Part shown: piece after piece, positions 1 to 6,162 of the stretch | Layout: the number at the start of each line of letters is the position of its first letter | Numbering within the stretch: the first letter of the stretch is position 1 | Source of the DNA: Promethearchaeota archaeon | GTDB taxonomy: Archaea > Asgardarchaeota > Lokiarchaeia > Sigynarchaeales > MK-D1 | Reading direction: 5' to 3' | DNA: 6,460 nucleotides | Assembly: GCA_016839385.1 (NCBI GenBank) | Contig: JAEOUK010000651.1 | Span: 1 to 6,460 of the forward strand | Notes under the pieces: model-generated | Databases searched by the model: none | Told to the model about the DNA's origin: nothing | Seen by the model: the letters and a program-made list of their open reading frames with translations, nothing else | Translations under genes and position numbers: made by a program

Positions 1-17
1 AGATATGGGATTAATTT

Positions 18-824
18 TTATTTTCCGTATTTATCCCACATACTTCTAATTATTGTATCTAATTCACTCGTATCTTTTGTTATAATATTTTTAATCCAAT
101 ATCTGGCAAATTCTAATTCAATATTATAGCAATCCTCTAGAAAACGCTTCTCCATGATTGTTAAAGCAGTTTTCGTGGTATACAGCAATAAATCATCTTT
201 ATCAGCCAGATTACGAGCAAACCGCTTTACTCGTTTCGTTAATTCATCGGGCTCGCATAGTTCAGTGATTACACCCCATTTATCCAATTTGGAAACATAA
301 ATTCGCTCATCAGCCAGTAACATTTGTTTTGCTCGCATCCCACCTAATTGAATTAAAGGATTAGTTGAGGGTCCAGAAGCTGGAAAGATACCTATCCCTA
401 ATTCAGGAAGGTGAAAGTATAGATCTTCTTTGTTTGCTACGAATCTAAAATCGGATGCAAATGCTAAAATACAACCAAATCCTATTGCAGAACCTTGAAT
501 TTCTGCAATTGTGGGTTTTTTGAGCATACGTAACGATTTTGACAAAGTGGCAGCGATATCAAGGAAATATTCCAATTCATCTGGAGATATAGGCATTTTA
601 AATATTTTTAAGTCGTAACCAGTACTGAATAAGCGTCCTACTGCATTAATAACCAGGACTTTTATCTTAGGATTAGCATCTACGTGCCGAATTAGTTCTA
701 GAATCCTTTTTAAACAAGGTATATTCATTGCGTTAAGCTTTTCAGGTCTATTTAAAGTGATATACGCAATTTTACCTTTTTCGTTGTATAGTACCATATC
801 TTCTGCTGATCTATCTTCTGTCAT
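18..824 (-). CDS. Crotonase-superfamily protein (enoyl-CoA hydratase/isomerase-like)
   Basis: Cytoplasmic acyl-CoA enzyme of the crotonase fold, 268 residues from the ATG at 824, normal length for the family. Visible landmarks, numbered from the upstream in-frame TTG at 833: the N-terminal strand ITLNRPEKLNAMN (25-37), the first oxyanion-hole segment FSTGYDLK (69-76), the second GSAIGFGCILAFASDFR (114-130), and LPELGIG (142-148). By comparison with rat mitochondrial enoyl-CoA hydratase, the Glu144 position is Ile122 here while the Glu164 position is kept as Glu144. Classical two-glutamate hydratase chemistry is therefore doubtful; an isomerase or another crotonase reaction is more likely. The substrate is unknown. 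The gene follows the Mrp ATPase gene by 43 bp on the same strand and is probably cotranscribed. The start is uncertain: TTG 833, ATG 824 and ATG 797 are all in frame and none has a clear ribosome-binding site. I chose ATG 824. Family assignment is firm; function is inference. Confidence 0.9.
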   Translation of the reverse strand: MTEDRSAEDMVLYNEKGKIAYITLNRPEKLNAMNIPCLKRILELIRHVDANPKIKVLVINAVGRLFSTGYDLKIFKMPISPDELEYFLDIAATLSKSLRMLKKPTIAEIQGSAIGFGCILAFASDFRFVANKEDLYFHLPELGIGIFPASGPSTNPLIQLGGMRAKQMLLADERIYVSKLDKWGVITELCEPDELTKRVKRFARNLADKDDLLLYTTKTALTIMEKRFLEDCYNIELEFARYWIKNIITKDTSELDTIIRSMWDKYGK

Positions 825-867
825 ACATTTCAATTAACAAAAAGAGATTAAAAAATATTGTTTTAGA

Positions 868-1704
868 TTATGAGGATTCCATCGCATTTTCGATTTTCTT
901 GACAATATGTTCTAAAGCAAGAGAACTTGCAGAATTCGGATTTTGGATAATAAATGGTAATCCATCATCCCCGTGAATTCGAACTTCAATTTCAATTGGT
1001 ATTCTTCCAAGGAAAGGAACGTTTAATTTTTCTGCGGCTCTTTCTCCACCACCAATTCCAAAGATATCTACTTTTTCTCCGCAGTGAGGGCATGTATATC
1101 CTGCCATGTTTTCAATGACACCTAAAATTTTGCGTCCTATATTTTTAGACATCATAACAGTTTTCCTTGAATCTAGTAAAGCAACATCCTGAGGTGTTGT
1201 AACTATGACAATCCCAGCATCCTCAACAAGCTGCATAATATCAAGAGTTTCATCACTCGTCCCTGGAGGTAGATCAAAAATAAGATAATCTAATTCACCC
1301 CACTCTGCTTCTGCAAGAAATTGTCGAATAGCAGTCATTTTCATAGGACCCCTCCAAATCACAGGTGTATCGTTAGTTTCTAGTAAAAATGCCATGCTCA
1401 TTACCCGTAAATTCATAGGACCGATAGCGGGATAAAAGGTTTGAGCCTCTGTATTCGCTTCAAGTCTCGTACCCTCCATGTTTAACATGAGAGCCACATT
1501 TGGGCCTGTGATATCGACATCCAGTATTCCAACAGTTTTTCCAAGAGCAGCGAGTTTTATGGCTAGGTTCACCGCGACAGTTGTTTTACCAACACCGCCT
1601 TTCCCACTCATTACAACAATCTTATGTTTAATTTTACCTAATCGTTCCTTAATTAGATCCGCCCGTTTTTGACCTTGTGCTTTTTTATCGAAATAATCAG
1701 ACAT
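868..1704 (-). CDS. mrp: Mrp/NBP35-family P-loop ATPase (Fe-S cluster carrier)
   Basis: Soluble 278-residue ATPase of the MinD/Mrp (ApbC, NBP35) family, known to bind Fe-S clusters and deliver them to target proteins. Visible motifs: deviant Walker A GKGGVGKTT (34-42) with the signature Lys35, the switch region LDVDITGPNV (61-70), Walker B DLPPGTSDE (144-152), and the CxxC pair Cys205/Cys208 in the context GYTCPHCG, which in this family bridges a [4Fe-4S] cluster across a dimer. There is no N-terminal ferredoxin-like or MIP18/DUF59 domain, as is usual for short archaeal members. The ATG start is supported by GGAG 12 bp upstream (1717-1720) and a TATA-like box further out. It is the first gene of a probable two-gene operon with the crotonase. 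CdhA in this window is an obvious Fe-S client in principle, but no direct link is visible. Family assignment is very secure; the client protein is unknown. Confidence 0.96.
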   Translation of the reverse strand: MSDYFDKKAQGQKRADLIKERLGKIKHKIVVMSGKGGVGKTTVAVNLAIKLAALGKTVGILDVDITGPNVALMLNMEGTRLEANTEAQTFYPAIGPMNLRVMSMAFLLETNDTPVIWRGPMKMTAIRQFLAEAEWGELDYLIFDLPPGTSDETLDIMQLVEDAGIVIVTTPQDVALLDSRKTVMMSKNIGRKILGVIENMAGYTCPHCGEKVDIFGIGGGERAAEKLNVPFLGRIPIEIEVRIHGDDGLPFIIQNPNSASSLALEHIVKKIENAMESS

Positions 1705-1716
1705 TTTATCATATAT

Positions 1717-1720
1717 CTCC
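1717..1720 (-). promoter_or_regulatory. Ribosome-binding site of the Mrp gene
   Basis: On the minus strand the sequence TTAGGAGATA lies upstream of the ATG at 1704. The GGAG core is complementary to the 3' end of 16S rRNA. The 12-bp spacing is slightly long, but no better site is nearby. Confidence 0.55.
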
Positions 1721-1746
1721 TAAGACAATCGCGTGTATTCACCCTC

Positions 1747-1757
1747 TATATTAAAAG
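1747..1757 (-). promoter_or_regulatory. Probable archaeal TATA box of the Mrp-crotonase operon
   Basis: Read on the minus strand this is CTTTTAATATA, a good match to an archaeal TATA box. It lies about 43 bp before the ATG at 1704. Transcription starting about 25 bp downstream would leave a leader of roughly 20 nt containing the GGAG site. This is inferred from sequence and spacing only. Confidence 0.5.
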
Positions 1758-1759
1758 TG

Positions 1760-1770
1760 TTTGTAACAAA
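1760..1770. repeat. Short palindrome TTTGTAACAAA in the divergent control region
   Basis: Perfect 5-bp arms (TTTGT/ACAAA) around a single central A, directly on the upstream side of the TATA box proposed for the Mrp operon, where the BRE element and regulators would sit. It could be a regulator half-site pair, but an 11-bp A/T-rich palindrome can easily arise by chance. Confidence 0.3.
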
Positions 1771-1846
1771 ACAAACGTATTAAACGAAATATCTTCTTAG
1801 TCTTAGGTAATTTGTTTGAAATCGTAATAGGATAAAATGAGGAATT

Positions 1847-3031
1847 ATGGACGGACATGAGAAAATATTATACTTAACATTCGATTTCCTTGAACCAATA
1901 TTCTCAGGAAATGGAACCCTTTCCCAAATTCAAATATTTGGTTTGTTAGAGAGAGGATTCCATGTTATGGTCATTTGCCCTGATTTTGGGGAAATTAATG
2001 ATACTATGCAGAAATGGATGGATAAAGGTAGTTTAGAAATACTACCAATTCATATCAAATCTGTAAAAGATCTCAGTCCGTCATGTGATTGGAATGGATT
2101 TTTTCTCCAAAGTCATAATTCTGTAAACAAGATTATAGAATATAATCCCAATTTAATTATTAATCCGGATTGGCATACTGCTGATGTAGCTATCCATCTA
2201 AAAAAACTGCTTTCTATACCATTGATTGGTCAATTCTTTAGAATTTTCTCATTTTTTAAAGAATATATCTCTAACAGCAAAACCTATGATCTTGTCAAAA
2301 AAAAAGAGCAAAATCTAATTTCTAATTCGGATGTAATTATCACTCTATCCAGTTTTGATAAAGAATGGTGTCTGAAAAATGGTGGAAAATTAGTATACAC
2401 CATTTATGCTCCGTTAACTAAGGACTTTATGGAAATACTCTATAAAATTCCTTTCAAGGAACTAAAAAATGACACAGTTAAATTGATAACAATATCTCGA
2501 ATAGTTCCGGAAAAAAATATGCTACGTGTTTTCCCTTTGATACATGAATTAGAAAAAATGGGTGTAGATTTCAAATATACCATAATCGGGGAATCACTAG
2601 ATAAGGAATATGCCAATAAAATACGAGAAACCATTGAAATATTTAATTTACACAGAAGAGTAAATTTGATTGGGAGAATTTCTCTAAGCGAAATGGTCAC
2701 ACTTCTTAGAGAGAATGAAATATATATCCACACATCTTCATACGAACCATTTGGAATTACCATTATTGAAGCAGCAGCAGCTGGTTGTGCTGTTGCTATT
2801 GATCAGAACGGATTAATAGGAGCTAGAGAACACTTAGAGAAGATTTTTGAGCTTGCATCGATAATACCGATAAGCTATTCATCTCCTAAACAATCCGCAC
2901 TAGCTTTATTGAACCATATCAAGGAACGGGTACAGAATCAACCCGCTCGCAATGAAAAAAAAATACTAGCAAAATTAAAACCAGAACTATATGTGGATAA
3001 TCTTGTAAAAATTTTTAGGGATTTTCTCTAA
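1847..3031 (+). CDS. GT-B glycosyltransferase, family 4-like
   Basis: 394-residue glycosyltransferase of the GT-B fold, expected to transfer a sugar from an activated (usually nucleotide) donor to a glycan, lipid or protein at the cytoplasmic face of the membrane. The N-terminal acceptor domain has the glycine-rich loop FSGNGTLSQIQ (19-29), followed by GFHVMVICP (37-45), and an NPDWHTADVA segment (106-115) that recalls glycogen-synthase-like enzymes. The C-terminal donor domain has ISRIVPEKN (216-224), with the conserved Arg218 and Lys223, and the EX7E motif EPFGITIIE (Glu300 and Glu308), typical of GT4. No signal peptide or convincing membrane helix is visible. GAGG at 1839-1842, 4 bp before the ATG, supports the start. 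I see no strong TATA box for this gene in the 142-bp divergent region. The sampled sequence is more A/T-rich than the flanking genes, with a run of nine A at about 2297-2305. Donor and acceptor cannot be predicted. Confidence 0.9.
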   Translation: MDGHEKILYLTFDFLEPIFSGNGTLSQIQIFGLLERGFHVMVICPDFGEINDTMQKWMDKGSLEILPIHIKSVKDLSPSCDWNGFFLQSHNSVNKIIEYNPNLIINPDWHTADVAIHLKKLLSIPLIGQFFRIFSFFKEYISNSKTYDLVKKKEQNLISNSDVIITLSSFDKEWCLKNGGKLVYTIYAPLTKDFMEILYKIPFKELKNDTVKLITISRIVPEKNMLRVFPLIHELEKMGVDFKYTIIGESLDKEYANKIRETIEIFNLHRRVNLIGRISLSEMVTLLRENEIYIHTSSYEPFGITIIEAAAAGCAVAIDQNGLIGAREHLEKIFELASIIPISYSSPKQSALALLNHIKERVQNQPARNEKKILAKLKPELYVDNLVKIFRDFL

Positions 3032-3054
3032 TCTTATACTAAGTGGTAATTGAA

Positions 3055-3456
3055 ATGCCGAAAGAGAAGAAAAATCCTTTTGATCACTGGAGATTCAAAT
3101 ATGCAAAATTAACCAAGATTTTTGCAGCATTGGGGTGTATAACTGCTATAGTATTCCACATAATCATGATTATATTGGATTTTAGACTGGGATTTAGATA
3201 TACTATTTATACAGTTCTTCTCCCAATTTTAGGAATCTTGATTTGTATTACTTTGTTAGGCTCAATAGGAGTGTTTGGACCTCGGTGGATTATTACTGTT
3301 AGATGGTACTGGCTTTTAATAGGAGGTATATTGGAGGCAGTGATATTTGGGATCGTACCAGAATTGTTCACCACTTATCGGATAGCAGCGTGGGGTCTTG
3401 CGGGAGTGTTATTAATTGTTGCTTCTGGATTATTGTTTTTAATTGAAGCTCTATAG
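3055..3456 (+). CDS. Small four-helix integral membrane protein, unknown function
   Basis: 133-residue protein from the ATG at 3055. An in-frame GTG at 3043 would add four residues, but I prefer the ATG because of its codon and the weak AGTGGT site 7 bp before it. A charged, lysine-rich N-terminus (PKEKKNPFDHWRFKYAK) is followed by four hydrophobic stretches at about residues 20-42, 49-71, 83-102 and 109-132. Short polar turns containing FRLGF, FGPRW and PELFTTYR lie between them. The positive N-terminus suggests it faces the cytoplasm. I do not recognise a family, and there are no catalytic or cofactor motifs. It begins 23 bp after the glycosyltransferase stop, so the two are probably cotranscribed; a role at the membrane beside that enzyme, for example in handling a lipid-linked substrate, is a guess from position only. 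The clear reading frame and strong hydrophobic pattern argue that it is a real gene. Confidence 0.78.
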   Translation: MPKEKKNPFDHWRFKYAKLTKIFAALGCITAIVFHIIMIILDFRLGFRYTIYTVLLPILGILICITLLGSIGVFGPRWIITVRWYWLLIGGILEAVIFGIVPELFTTYRIAAWGLAGVLLIVASGLLFLIEAL

Positions 3457-3457
3457 C

Positions 3458-3471
3458 TTTATTTCATTCTT
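3458..3471 (+). terminator. T-rich terminator candidate after the glycosyltransferase operon
   Basis: Two bases after the membrane-protein stop codon the plus strand carries a stretch with 10 T in 14 bases and no G. Archaeal transcription commonly ends at such oligo-T tracts without needing a hairpin. A further run of six T lies at 3560-3565. Sequence-only call. Confidence 0.4.
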
Positions 3472-3610
3472 CAACAGTTGTAAACCCTTTTAAGTTGACC
3501 TTATTTCACTTATCTTCGAGAATTGTTCAAAATTATCTTTAAATCTTAAAAAAGGAATATTTTTTCGTGATTAAAGCACTGATCTTGCTTCTATTCTGAT
3601 CATGTTGTAA

Positions 3611-3625
3611 TTTCATTGAATGAAA
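3611..3625. promoter_or_regulatory. 15-bp perfect palindrome upstream of cdhA (candidate operator)
   Basis: TTTCATTGAATGAAA has perfect 7-bp arms around a single central G at 3618. It ends about 32 bp before the cdhA TATA box, a typical place for an archaeal activator or repressor dimer. The symmetry does not extend further out. No regulator gene is present in the window to pair with it, so the operator role is inferred. Confidence 0.4.
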
Positions 3626-3657
3626 GCATTAGAAATATCGGAATAAGTTCAAAGGCA

Positions 3658-3666
3658 GTATATAAT
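3658..3666 (+). promoter_or_regulatory. TATA box of cdhA
   Basis: GTATATAAT, preceded by a purine-rich AAAGG segment that could serve as the BRE. It is about 37 bp before the ATG, so a start about 25 bp downstream would give a short leader that just includes the GAGG site at 3691-3694. This is the clearest promoter in the window. Confidence 0.65.
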
Positions 3667-3690
3667 TTCAACACTCAATAACTAGCATTT

Positions 3691-3694
3691 GAGG
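3691..3694 (+). promoter_or_regulatory. Ribosome-binding site of cdhA
   Basis: GAGG, in the context TTTGAGGAAAACGGT, lies 8 bp before the ATG at 3703. This is ideal spacing and settles the start codon. Confidence 0.7.
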
Positions 3695-3702
3695 AAAACG
3701 GT

Positions 3703-6066
3703 ATGACGGAAAACTCAACAAAAATAACTGTAGAACAATACACCGGGCGATTTGGTAAGATAAAAGGATTTGAAATGACAATTGGGAAGCTCGTTGGAGA
3801 TACTTCTAAATGGGAACCTATGGGTCCGACTCCTAAACCTTGTATTGCAGACTTGCGAGATTGGTTTATGCGATTAATGAAACGATATCCTCCATTTTAT
3901 GAACCAATTAATGATGTGTGTGAATTATGTACTTTTGGAAAATGCAATTTATCTAAAGGTCGGAGAGGTGCATGTGGAATTGATCTAAATGGAGCTTGTG
4001 CAAAGATAGTTTCAATAGCTTGCTGCATCGGTGCCTCTTGCCATTCTGCACACGGGGACCACCTACTACACTATTTGATGACAAAATATGGAGATGTGCC
4101 CTTAGATTATGGGAAAGAAATTGAAGTAGAAATGCCAATTACACGGCTTATTACTGGAATTAAGCCTAAAAAACTCTCCGATTTGAAAGATGCAATGGAA
4201 TGGGTCCAAAACCAAATCACTCATGTTCTAGCTTCTGGTCACACAGGTCAAGAAGGGGCATTTATTGATTATGAAGTGAAATCTTTTGCTGCAGGGTTAG
4301 CAGATGGTGTTGGTATGGAAATATCTGATGCTGTTCAAATCGCTGCATATGGGTTTCCCAAAGGGGATACAGATGCGCATTTAGTAGAAGTTGGAATGGG
4401 AACTATCGATAGAACTAAACCTAATATTTTAGCAATCGGTCATAATGTGAGTCCGTGTGTAGAATTAGTAGATTATGCAAGAGAAAAGGGAGTCGCTGAT
4501 AAGATTGATGTAGGAGCTATTTGCTGTACATCGTTAGATTTAACTCGATACTATGATTCTGCAAAAGTTGTAGGAACCATCTCAAAACAATTAAATTACA
4601 TACGAACAGGAGTACCAGATGTTGTGATGGTTGATGAGCAATGTATCAACTTGAAGACCTACCAAGAAGCGATAAAAATTAAAGCACCATTCTTAGCGAC
4701 AAATGATAAATGCATGTTCGGACTACCCAATAGAACTAACGACAATATAGAAGATATTGTACAAGATTTAGCAACTTATAAAGTAACAGGAGCTTTAATC
4801 TTAGATCCTGCTAAAGCAGGAGCAGTTGCTGTTGAAACTGCTATGCGAGTTCATGAATCTCGAAAGAAATTAAAATTCTTACCAGATGAAAAAGAAATAA
4901 TTAATGAAGCATTGCGTTGTACAGGGTGTGGAAATTTTCAACGCAATTGCCCGAATGATTTACCTTTAGTAGATATTATGTCTTGGGCAAAAGAAGGTGA
5001 ATTTGATAAAATCAGTCCCTTCGCTGACGAATGTTTAAGTTGTGGACGTTGTGAAGACGATTGTGTTTCTCAAGGATTATCTCCATTTGATGTAATTATT
5101 TATGCAGACCGACTAAGAATAGCTACAGAAAAATATAAACTGCGTTCAGGGCGTGGACCTGTTCGTGATACGGAGATTCGTAATGTTGGTGCACCGATCG
5201 TTATGGGAGAGATACCTGGGGTGATTGCAATTGTAGGTTGTGCAAACTATCATGCAAAGGAAAATGAAGTTGCTAAAATTGCAGAAGAATTTTTACAACG
5301 AGGTTTTATTGTCATAACCTCTGGATGTGGGGCTATGGATATTGCTCGTTATAAGACTGAAAATGGTACTTCATTATATGAAGAATATGAAGGTGCGTTT
5401 GATAGAGGAGGTCTAGTAAATGTGGGAAGCTGCGTATCAAATTCTCATATAACTGGAGCAGTATGCAAGGTAGCGAATATTTTTGCCCGTAGACCATTAC
5501 GTGCAAACTTCGAGGAAATTGCTGATTATTCATTATGTAGAGTAGGTGCAGTAGGACTAGCCTGGGGGGCAATGTCTCAAAAAGCAGCATCAATTGCATC
5601 TCATGTTAATGGTTTAGGAATTCCAGTAATTGTAGGACCTCATTCCGCAGAATATAGACGAATGTATCTTGGAAGGGAAGATCTTGAGGAAAATTGGGAG
5701 ATAATTGACGGGCGAACGGGTAATATATCATCCGAAACACCCTCACCTGAACATTTATTGGTAACTGCGGAAGATTTGAATGAATGTATGATACTTTTAG
5801 CGAAATTAGTGATTCGACCAGCAGATGGAGTTAAAGGTCGAGCTATTAAACTTGCACACTACATCGATATTTGCGAAAAATACAGCAATAGATTTCCTGA
5901 TGGGCAGGAACTGGCTAAATTTATTCGAGTTGAAGCAGACATTCCCACAAATTTAAAGGATAAAGTTCTACCCATTTTAAAGAAAGTAGGATGGAAACCA
6001 CGTTCAGTAGTAACTGATGCAACAACAAATTCAGATTTTGGTTCGATGACGAAGAAAAAGAATTAA
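3703..6066 (+). CDS. cdhA: CO dehydrogenase/acetyl-CoA synthase complex, alpha subunit (Ni-Fe-S CODH)
   Basis: 787-residue catalytic subunit that interconverts CO2 and CO for acetyl-CoA synthesis or cleavage. Full length for archaeal CdhA. Cluster B ligands are Cys73, Cys76, Cys81 and Cys91. Next come AHGDHLLHYL (116-125) and HTGQEG (180-185). Likely C-cluster (Ni-Fe-S) ligands are His247 (IGHNVSP), Cys274 or Cys275 (ICCTS), Cys314 (DEQC), Cys513 (VGCANY), Cys542 (SGCGA) and Cys577 (GSCVSN), a complete set. A ferredoxin-like insert typical of archaeal CdhA spans about 400-470. Its second motif is complete (Cys444, Cys447, Cys450, Cys454), but the first is Cys406, Cys409, Phe412, Cys416, lacking the third cysteine. 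The protein should be cytoplasmic and normally pairs with CdhB (epsilon). No cdhB, C, D or E lies within the window on either side. The gene appears to have its own promoter and ribosome-binding site. Identity is very secure; the altered cluster is the main oddity. Confidence 0.98.
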   Translation: MTENSTKITVEQYTGRFGKIKGFEMTIGKLVGDTSKWEPMGPTPKPCIADLRDWFMRLMKRYPPFYEPINDVCELCTFGKCNLSKGRRGACGIDLNGACAKIVSIACCIGASCHSAHGDHLLHYLMTKYGDVPLDYGKEIEVEMPITRLITGIKPKKLSDLKDAMEWVQNQITHVLASGHTGQEGAFIDYEVKSFAAGLADGVGMEISDAVQIAAYGFPKGDTDAHLVEVGMGTIDRTKPNILAIGHNVSPCVELVDYAREKGVADKIDVGAICCTSLDLTRYYDSAKVVGTISKQLNYIRTGVPDVVMVDEQCINLKTYQEAIKIKAPFLATNDKCMFGLPNRTNDNIEDIVQDLATYKVTGALILDPAKAGAVAVETAMRVHESRKKLKFLPDEKEIINEALRCTGCGNFQRNCPNDLPLVDIMSWAKEGEFDKISPFADECLSCGRCEDDCVSQGLSPFDVIIYADRLRIATEKYKLRSGRGPVRDTEIRNVGAPIVMGEIPGVIAIVGCANYHAKENEVAKIAEEFLQRGFIVITSGCGAMDIARYKTENGTSLYEEYEGAFDRGGLVNVGSCVSNSHITGAVCKVANIFARRPLRANFEEIADYSLCRVGAVGLAWGAMSQKAASIASHVNGLGIPVIVGPHSAEYRRMYLGREDLEENWEIIDGRTGNISSETPSPEHLLVTAEDLNECMILLAKLVIRPADGVKGRAIKLAHYIDICEKYSNRFPDGQELAKFIRVEADIPTNLKDKVLPILKKVGWKPRSVVTDATTNSDFGSMTKKKN

Positions 6067-6076
6067 ATCAGAACAA

Positions 6077-6100
6077 TTTATAATTTCTTTCTATTTCTTC
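6077..6100 (+). terminator. T-rich terminator candidate after cdhA
   Basis: Beginning 11 bp after the cdhA stop codon is a pyrimidine-rich run made of TTTATAATTT, CTTT and CTATTTCTTC, with several oligo-T blocks and no G. This matches the usual archaeal termination signal. It suggests cdhA is transcribed as a single gene. Sequence-only call. Confidence 0.45.
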
Positions 6101-6112
6101 AAAAATTCAGAT

Positions 6113-6122
6113 CTTTTTATAG
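6113..6122 (+). promoter_or_regulatory. TATA-like box before the last gene
   Basis: CTTTTTATAG lies about 41 bp before the ATG at 6163. A start 25 bp further on would fall inside the dyad at 6134-6161. The similar TTTATAAT at 6077-6084 is an alternative, but it sits inside the T-rich terminator candidate. Confidence 0.4.
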
Positions 6123-6133
6123 ATAGCTGGAAG

Positions 6134-6161
6134 AATCCAATAAAACACGTTTTTTTGGATT
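6134..6161. promoter_or_regulatory. 28-bp interrupted palindrome directly before a start codon
   Basis: Dyad centred between 6147 and 6148. The outer arms AATCCAA (6134-6140) and TTGGATT (6155-6161) pair perfectly over 7 bp, then one T-T mismatch (6141/6154), then AAAAC pairs with GTTTT over 5 bp; 12 of 14 position pairs are complementary. It ends one base before the ATG at 6163 and overlaps the expected transcription start, the classic position for an archaeal repressor operator. As RNA it could also fold into a hairpin over the translation start. Confidence 0.5.
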
Positions 6162-6162
6162 G

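Noticed and set aside
1478..1672. 64-codon open frame on the plus strand
   Set aside because: It lies wholly antisense inside the well-supported Mrp ATPase gene, has no ribosome-binding site, and its translation shows no family features.
2440..2763. 107-codon open frame on the minus strand
   Set aside because: It lies antisense within the glycosyltransferase, covering its donor-domain motifs. It is A/T-rich shadow coding with no start signal.
3548..3565. AAAAAA...TTTTTT hairpin with loop GGAATA
   Set aside because: A six-pair stem made only of A-T is too weak to be a factor-independent terminator and is expected by chance here. The T run alone might still aid termination.
3567..3601. Possible C/D box guide RNA in the cdhA upstream region
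   Set aside because: GTGATTA resembles a C box and CTGA occurs twice (3579 and 3596), but the C box has a mismatch, spacing is wrong for a guide, and no C' box is seen.
3579..3601. Direct repeat CTGATC, two copies 17 bp apart
   Set aside because: Only six bases long with two copies and no conserved flanks, so not distinguishable from chance.
5333..5599. 88-codon open frame on the minus strand
   Set aside because: It lies antisense inside cdhA across the Cys542 and Cys577 motifs. Its leucine/histidine-rich translation is typical of a shadow frame. The frame at 3953-4138 is rejected for the same reason.
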